Below are positions 58,190 to 64,000 of a DNA stretch of 64,000 nt, piece after piece. A program made the translations under genes and the position numbers. This DNA is from Silene conica (lineage: Eukaryota; Streptophyta; Magnoliopsida; Caryophyllales; Caryophyllaceae): positions 44,968,079 to 45,032,078 of the forward strand of contig CM055313.2 in the NCBI GenBank assembly GCA_029255685.2, written 5' to 3'. A model generated the notes under the pieces. That model saw only the letters and a program-made list of their open reading frames with translations, did not search any database and was not told the origin of the DNA. Numbering within the stretch: the first letter of the stretch is position 1; each line of letters begins with the position of its first letter.

Positions 58190-59620
58190 CTAGGATTCTG
58201 AGTCGAAGTCCGGCTCAGAGTCCTCTCCTCCTTTTTCCTCCTCCTCCTCCTCTTCAGACCCTATGCCTGTTCCCGAGGCAGAGCCTGAAGCTTCACCGTG
58301 GACACGACCGCCTGCGAGGGGTGTGTACCAGGTGGGGTGAGTCCATGGGCCGGTAGGGAGCCTACCCTGAGTGGCATACTCCCTGTAAACCGGATATTGG
58401 CAAAGACTATCGTTCAGCTGTTTTTGGCTGAACTGCCTGCAAAGGTTCGCCATCATTTGTGGCATAGATCTGTCATCAATAAAAGGAGGAACATAAATAT
58501 TAGGGGGAGCAGTAAAATCAGATGGGTACCCCGTCCCAGATGTGGTATGGTGGCTACTGGGAGCAGGGACCCTATGGCCTCTAGAGGTGCCTCCTCTAAG
58601 GGGAAGGCGGTAAGACGGGAGTAGTGGTCTGGGCTCCCCTATAACAGTAAAAAGGGGAAGCATAGGGGGAGCCATGGTGATGGGGATGCGATCACTGAGG
58701 TAGGTGTCTACCTTCCAATAATCTCTCCTGTCCACCCAATGCACGGACCTGACATAAGCCATGTCCATGAACCGGGAGGTAGTGTCAATCGCATCCTCAA
58801 AGCGAGGGAACTGGGGGACAAGGGAGTGGGCTAATCTAGTGACTACCCCACCAGAGACAATAGTAGACAAAGAAATTCCCTCACCCACCGACATGAAATG
58901 AGAGGCGACCAAAAATGCAGTGTTATAAAACTGCTGACCCGTACGTCTGATGTTAAGATAACCAGACAAAATGGAGAGCTCAATGTTGTTAACATTTTGA
59001 GACTCTTTTCGGCCGAAAACAGTGTTGGCCAACAGACGCAAATAATAACGGGGGGTAGGAAGGTGGATGGTACTGTTTTTCTTCTTCACATCGTTGGAAT
59101 CAGAAATACAGGACCACAAATCGGTATACGACCCCGTGGGGTCATCAGTAAGACCCGTAGAAGATAAACCTAGATACTGAGCAAATTGGCTTAAAGTCAA
59201 AGAAAAAGTTTCATTGAACAGACGAAAAGAAATGCAAATGTTGTCATAGCCAGGATGAAATGCTCTAAAATCAAAAGTAAAGGAAGAGAAGAACTCAAAA
59301 GTGAGAAGGGGATGGGTGAACTCATCCATAGTGACAAGTCCTGCAAAACCAGTCCCGTTGAGCAAAGATACCACCTCGTCATGACATCCCAGGGCTTGCA
59401 AGGCTGGAACAGAAAGGAAACGGGTTGCCACTACCAAGCAATAAGCGGTGAGATGGAGGAACCGAGCTTTCTGGGCCGAAGTGCTGAAAATGATTTGCGG
59501 ATAGTTGGGTAGGCTATCCGTGTCTTGCACCACCAAACCTCTCGACCTAGGGACACGTCCTCTGGAGGTGCTTGTACCCGAAGTGCGGGCACGCTTCCCA
59601 CCTTGATCACGGCTAGACAT
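58190..59620 (-). CDS. Athila ORF-1-like protein of element C
   Basis: 476 codons, looks whole. Basic, Arg/Ser/Gly-rich N-terminus (1-30). A globular middle of about 40-320 with LTFEFFSSFTF, FHPGYDNICISFRLFNETFS and LTLSQFAQYLGL, the pattern of the Athila ORF-1 / 'putative plant transposon protein' family. Its role is unknown; in some Athila elements the gene sits where an envelope gene would. A Pro/Ser-rich stretch follows, and the last 45 residues are Gly/Ser-rich and then strongly acidic (EEEEEEEKGGEDSEPD). I see no clear signal peptide or membrane segment. The family assignment is from memory of motifs, so moderate. The start is the first ATG of the frame; a paired motif lies about 100 bases upstream. 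Confidence 0.7.
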   Translation of the reverse strand: MSSRDQGGKRARTSGTSTSRGRVPRSRGLVVQDTDSLPNYPQIIFSTSAQKARFLHLTAYCLVVATRFLSVPALQALGCHDEVVSLLNGTGFAGLVTMDEFTHPLLTFEFFSSFTFDFRAFHPGYDNICISFRLFNETFSLTLSQFAQYLGLSSTGLTDDPTGSYTDLWSCISDSNDVKKKNSTIHLPTPRYYLRLLANTVFGRKESQNVNNIELSILSGYLNIRRTGQQFYNTAFLVASHFMSVGEGISLSTIVSGGVVTRLAHSLVPQFPRFEDAIDTTSRFMDMAYVRSVHWVDRRDYWKVDTYLSDRIPITMAPPMLPLFTVIGEPRPLLPSYRLPLRGGTSRGHRVPAPSSHHTTSGTGYPSDFTAPPNIYVPPFIDDRSMPQMMANLCRQFSQKQLNDSLCQYPVYREYATQGRLPTGPWTHPTWYTPLAGGRVHGEASGSASGTGIGSEEEEEEEKGGEDSEPDFDSES

Positions 59621-59717
59621 AGCGAATCTGAAAAGTTCAATGAAAGTTTAAGTCTTATGTGAATATGAAAACATTGCTTTAACATATTTAAGCACGAAAA
59701 TTTGCAGAAACAGCACT

Positions 59718-59804
59718 GGTCGGCCGACTTCACAGATAAGTTGGTCGACCATAATTGCGAGTTGCACAATCGGTCGGTCGACCGTATAACTAGGTCGGTC
59801 GACC
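59718..59804. other. Paired motifs upstream of the C ORF, including the one irregular pair
   Basis: Motifs start at 59718, 59743, 59772 and 59793. The second pair has the usual 21-bp spacing. The first has 25 bp and a shortened second half, the only exception among the 33 pairs measured. Confidence 0.75.
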
Positions 59805-59840
59805 AGTTAGCGAAGAAAAAACAGAAACCGCAAAAATTAA

Positions 59841-61202
59841 ACTGCTGGTGGTTGCCTGGCTGTCGACGGGTCTAATGGTGGTTACGGTAGTAGCAGGTGG
59901 GTATGGGTATGAGTGCTGGTGGTTGGTGGTGGTGTTAAGAACACGACACGGCGGTAACGGGGACTGATGGTGCTCGGGTTTGATGACGGAAAGGGGGCTG
60001 TTGGTCGTATGACGTTTTGGGCCTTTGTGTTGTTTGTTGTTTTGTGTTTCACGTTTTTAGCTAGTATCACTACTATTTTTGTCATCATTAATATTATTAT
60101 TATATGATGATTATCCTATTACTATTATTAGTACAATTATTGTTAATCTTTAGCAACTTTGTTTAACTAGTCTTATTATATTGTTTTGAGTTAGTAAGCA
60201 TGTGTTTATTAAAGGGCATGGAAATTAATTAAGAAGACTACTTGTTTTGGAAGTTACTATTTTTGACAGTTACTATTTTAGGAAGGGTCTATGTTAGGAA
60301 ATTTTCCGTTTTTAGAAAGTACCATTGTTGGTAAGTGTAAATGAAATAGAAGGGGTTTGGGAAGGATTTTAATTCCTTATATTATATATGTTAGGTGGAG
60401 GTTTCCGCGTGGAACACTTTTAGTTGCAGTTGATCTCTTGCCGTAATTTTTCTGCAGCTCCGAGGTAGGGGAAACACGGTGTATATTATAATGATTACTC
60501 TGTTGTTATTGATGATAACCATGATTGTTTAATATTAATACTTGACTGGCATATTATGATATTTGATTATATATTCTGTGATACGATATGAGGTGCGGAG
60601 ATAAAAGGGTCTGTGATTGGTGCGGAGATAAAAGGGTCTGTGTTTGGTGCGGAGATAAAGGGTCTGTGATTGGTGCGGAGACAAAGGGTCTGTGATTGGT
60701 GCGGTGTATATTGGGTCTTGTGATTGGTGTGGAGGTAATGGGTCTTGTGATCGGTGCGGAGTTTATTTGGTGTTGGATCGGTGCGGAGTTTAATTGGTGT
60801 TGGATCGGTGCGGAGTATATTATATTGTCGTCTTATTTATCTTTCTACTCAACCTCGCGGTTGACCCTGTGTATTCGTGTGACACCTACGTTGATCCGGA
60901 ATGGGGAGTAGATTTTACAGGTCGGTGACAGATGGATTGGGAGCTTGGGCATGGAGAGAGACATAGCTTGCACCTACTTAGAGTTAGATCACACTTAGAT
61001 ATCTTCAGTTGTACTTTTATTTTCATCAAAGTTTGGTTCTCGTAGTTGTTGTAATATCAAGTTTAAATTTAATCAGTTTTTATATAAAGTACTCTGGTTT
61101 GCTTACTTTGTTATTCACTACCTCGGATATTCCGAGATGGTAACAGCTTTATTTATTTGAGAATGTCTCGCTAAAGGCTCTTAAATAAATGGGGGTGTTA
61201 CA
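59841..61202 (+). repeat. Truncated LTR of element D (duplicated)
   Basis: The last 1362 bases of a D LTR. It shares most diagnostic variants with the 3' LTR (25172-27540) and the same right flank, now CTAGATACTAAATC. Confidence 0.88.
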
Positions 61203-62201
61203 CTAGATACTAAATCACTTTCACAAACAAGGACTTAGAGGCCAACTTAAGGCATAGACCTTGATATCAAATAATCACAAGCAATGTGTCCAGAGGTGAG
61301 CTTAACACATATCCCACTACCATACAATAAAGGGTCCAGAGGTGAACTTAACACATATCCCAATACACAACTGAGTAATGGGTCTAGAGGTGAACTTAAG
61401 ACATATCCCACTACAAACAAATGTCGGGTCCAGAGGTGAACTTAACACATATCCCAATACACAACTGAGTAATGGGTCTAGAGGTGAACTTAACACATAT
61501 CCCACTACAAACAAATGTCCGGTCCAGAGGTGAACTTAACACATATCCCAACATACATACACAAGCAATGGGTCCAGAGGTGAACTTAACACATATCCCA
61601 CTACCACACACAAGTATTGGGTCCAGAGGTGAACTTAACACATATCCCAATACACAGCTATCGCACACCGGGTCCAGAGGTGAGCTTAACACATATCCCG
61701 ATATACGACAACCGATCACGTGTCAGGTCCAGAGGTGAACTTAACACATATCCTGACACGCCACATGCAAAACACGTAATGGGTCCAGAGGTGAACTTAA
61801 CACATATCCCATCACGCGACAAACAACTCACGTATTAAGCTCAGAGGCCAGGTTAAGGCATATCTTAATACGCATCAATATAATAGCATCCAAAGATAGT
61901 AACTAAGTCTATAGTTCTAATCTCTTATAATTCTAAACAACACTTAATTGATCCCGGGAACTAAGTTGAGGGAGAGCCGGTTTCCCTTTCGGTTACCCGA
62001 CCGGGGGGTCTCTATCCTCTCTCCGTTCCCGAACCCAATATAGTGTCGCCCGTCCTCCGGGGACCTCAAACACGCATACAAGGTAAACGGAACGAATCTT
62101 AAACAAAACCGATCAACCGATCAACCGATCAAAAGATAAATCAATTTAAAGTAAATAGGGGCTCCCAGCCGGTTTGTGGCAGGCAGCCGGCTGACCGTCT
62201 G
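61203..62201 (-). repeat. F right LTR in the second copy, with the uninterrupted minisatellite
   Basis: It shows the array intact (about 61280-61860, some eleven clear units of 47-51 bp plus degenerate ones), then sequence like 290-620 up to the E insertion. It served as the empty-site reference for placing Copia1 and element A. Confidence 0.9.
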
Positions 62202-63273
62202 TGATGCGGATCTCTAGCTTAAGTTGATGTAGATGATCCTTCTTAAGAATTGATGTGCAGCGGAATTACACTCTTAAGATCAATAACGAATTTGTTAGTA
62301 ACTTCAAACGAAAATAACACAATATAAACGAAAAAATGAACAAACGAATGATGAACGATGATGAACTTGATGAACGAATGATGCACGATTGATGAACAAT
62401 GGACTCGTGAACAACACTTGTGAACGGTGGCTTATGGGCGACGGTTTGATGAACGATGGATGATGGTTGTCGATGGATAGATTGATGAATCTAACTCCTC
62501 TCTCGCAAAAGAAGAACTTCGATGTCACCCTGCAAATCAACGTCGCAAAGTCGATCCTAAAGATTAAGCACGCAAACCTAATCTATACACTCAAGCTCAC
62601 AAAGAAACTTAAATTATAACTTAAATTATTTCTAAATTGTGTCAATTGTCATGGCTGGCACACCCTATTTATAGGTGTTAATAACAGTCCTAAAACAACC
62701 CTAAATAAGAAAACTAATCTTATTAGAAGTCTAAGAGACATCCTAATTTGATTATAACAACTATTCCTAATCCTACTTAGGTTCAAATACTAATTTGACT
62801 AGGATTAAGACTCCTACTCCTAACACAACTATGAATCCTATTACAAATAGGATTCCTTATCCTACTAGAATTATGAATCCTACAACAATTAGGATTCCTA
62901 GTTCCACTAGAATTGTGAAACCTACTTCTACTAGGACTCCTACTAAACTTAGGATTGTGAATCCTATTACAATTAGGACTCCTATTTAACTTAGGATTTC
63001 CTACTTAGATTAGGAAACTCAAAACTAATTCTACTAAGACTAGGATACATATAATCTTATTCTCTTTTATTCTAACATAAACAAAATAAACTAACTACGA
63101 AACCCTAGATTTGGCCGAGTGACCTTACTCACACGTCCAAGGCTTCCTTTTGGCTCCTCTTGAACTCGTCCCATGCTATCCTTAAGAGCCTAACTGATCC
63201 CATTCCAAGCCCATTATAGTTATGCTCCGTTTTAGGACTAAGGAACAAATTGTAGGAGGATGCTCCTGCATCA
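62202..63273 (-). repeat. 3' LTR of element E, second copy
   Basis: 1072 bp, about 99.5% identical to 53723-54794, same TGATGC...GCATCA ends and same 42-bp repeats. Confidence 0.75.
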
Positions 63274-63634
63274 TACTCTCCTTCTTTTTGAAAAGTTGAC
63301 CTCAATCTTTTTGTTGTGCTGCTCTTGACCGAACCATTACCACTCTACCATTGCACTTGACGAATCAATCTTGGTTCCATAGGCTTAGGCGTAGTAGAAT
63401 GAACATGAACCCCTTGCACCTTACTCCAGCCTGGTTCATACTCGATTTCTTTCATATCTCTTGCTCTATTCTAAGTTCTTTGCATCAACAACCTGTGAAT
63501 CATTGGTTTTATAGCAACTGTACTCATAATAGAATTTGATGTATTAACACCACTCCTAAAGCTTATAGAAGTTCCACTCATCATTGAATTAGGGTTCCAA
63601 GCTCGCATCCCTTCATCAATCTCCTCTTCGTGCA
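63274..63634 (-). mobile_element. Interior of element E, second copy
   Basis: 361 bp, almost identical to 54795-55155, again followed by the C LTR. Confidence 0.6.
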
Positions 63635-64000
63635 TGACACCCGTCGTTGAGGGGTGCCAAAGATAGGATTTATAAAACCTCAGCTTAAACTTAGATAGGA
63701 TAAGTCAAGGGTCGAACCACAGAGAGACAGGGTAAATTATGTTTGTGAATTTAAAGTCTATTACAAGTAACCAAAAAGGGGGGTTTGATTTGTGATTTAA
63801 ACTAATAACTAAAAGGACAAAATAAACAAGAGAAATAAAATAAGGTAAAAGGAGATTAGGAACTTTGGTTCCCCATGGTCAAAACAAGTCAATGAAAGGT
63901 AAAATAATCAAATAACACAATCCCAAGGAACAAAGAATAAACCTTTAGGTCAATATTCTACCCAATCCTTACGGTCTTAGGGTTCCTAGAAAAGCACTAA
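63635..64000 (-). repeat. 3' LTR of element C, second copy, cut by window end
   Basis: Starts TGACACCCGTCG and matches 55156-55521 with about two differences. The rest of the element should follow outside the window and may be complete there. Confidence 0.85.

Larger units (their letters stand above)
55156..59840 (-). mobile_element. Athila-like element C, 3' part, cut at the duplication junction
   Basis: 3' LTR (55156-56454), noncoding part with conserved blocks, an ORF-1-like gene (58190-59620) and 220 bases upstream, ending abruptly at 59840 where a D LTR fragment begins. LTR start (TGACACCCGTCG), LTR end (CACGTATCA), polypurine region and 3' blocks are homologous to A and B, so C is a sister family. 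Its gag, pol and 5' LTR are not in this copy. The second copy starts at 63635 and leaves the window. Confidence 0.85.
59841..64000. other. Second copy of a tandem segmental duplication
   Basis: Collinear with 26174-27648, 36342-36720 and 53201 to about 55520, that is, with the first copy minus Copia1 and element A. About nine differences occur in the roughly 2.3 kb from 53201 onward (0.4%). The junction at 59840/59841 joins the inside of C to the inside of a D LTR, with no target duplication, so it is a rearrangement and not an insertion. The unit without later insertions is about 8484 bp (26174-59840 less Copia1, A and their duplications). Confidence 0.85.

Noticed and set aside
58190-59620. 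C ORF as a retroviral envelope gene
   Set aside because: Position before the 3' LTR would fit, but I see no signal peptide, membrane anchor or cleavage pattern. It fits the Athila ORF-1-like family better.
61280-61860. CRISPR-like array: conserved roughly 31-bp cores separated by variable stretches of about 16 bp
   Set aside because: Units vary in length and sequence, spacers recur, there are no cas genes, and the array is part of a plant LTR present at several places. It is a minisatellite.

Overview
The window is a block of flowering-plant (eudicot-type) nuclear heterochromatin. It consists almost entirely of LTR retrotransposons nested in one another. I see no intact host gene and no bacterial feature. 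The plant assignment rests on Ty1-copia and Athila/Tekay-type Ty3-gypsy elements with plant initiator-tRNA-Met and tRNA-Asp primer sites, and on a captured fragment of a plant-type TM9 (nonaspanin) gene. I cannot name the species.

Layout. The host of the nest is an old Tekay/Del-like LTR element (here 'F', minus strand). Its left LTR is 1-2012, its internal part is 2013-4827 plus 17770-18431, and its right LTR starts at 18432 and is split into pieces. An Athila-like element 'B' (4828-17764) sits in F's interior. B was itself hit by a Harbinger-type DNA transposon carrying a TM9SF gene fragment (9298-11539) and by an element now reduced to a solo LTR (13377-16270). F's right LTR was hit by a coding-free LARD-type element 'D' (19218-27540) and by a further LTR element 'E' (from 53723), which holds an Athila-like element 'C' (from 55156). 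An 8.5-kb stretch from inside D's LTR to inside C was then duplicated in tandem, with the junction at 59840/59841. In the first copy, two young elements later landed in F's LTR minisatellite: Copia1 (27649-36341) and the Athila-like element 'A' (36721-53200). A's LTR was in turn hit by a very young gag-only Copia element (37051-45393). Flanking 5-bp duplications and matched LTR lengths (1000/1000, 1292/1292, 1581/1581, 1468/1468 bp) support these boundaries.

Relative order from differences counted by eye: F about 4%, B and D about 0.7%, tandem duplication about 0.4%, A about 0.25%, Copia1 0.2%, gag-only Copia under 0.1%. The nesting order agrees with this.

Most elements here carry no reverse transcriptase. 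A and B encode only gag plus protease, the young Copia only gag, D and F nothing recognisable, and the visible part of C only an Athila ORF-1-like protein. Only Copia1 has a nearly whole gag-pol. The nest therefore looks like a population of non-autonomous elements mobilised in trans.

The most unusual signal is a 12-bp near-palindrome, GGTCG-RY-CGACC, that occurs in pairs spaced 21 bp start to start (32 of the 33 pairs I measured). Five double pairs share one geometry (offsets 0, 21, 72, 93). They occur in gag coding sequence and untranslated regions of the Athila-like elements and in the leader of the unrelated Copia1. I know of no described element that accounts for it.
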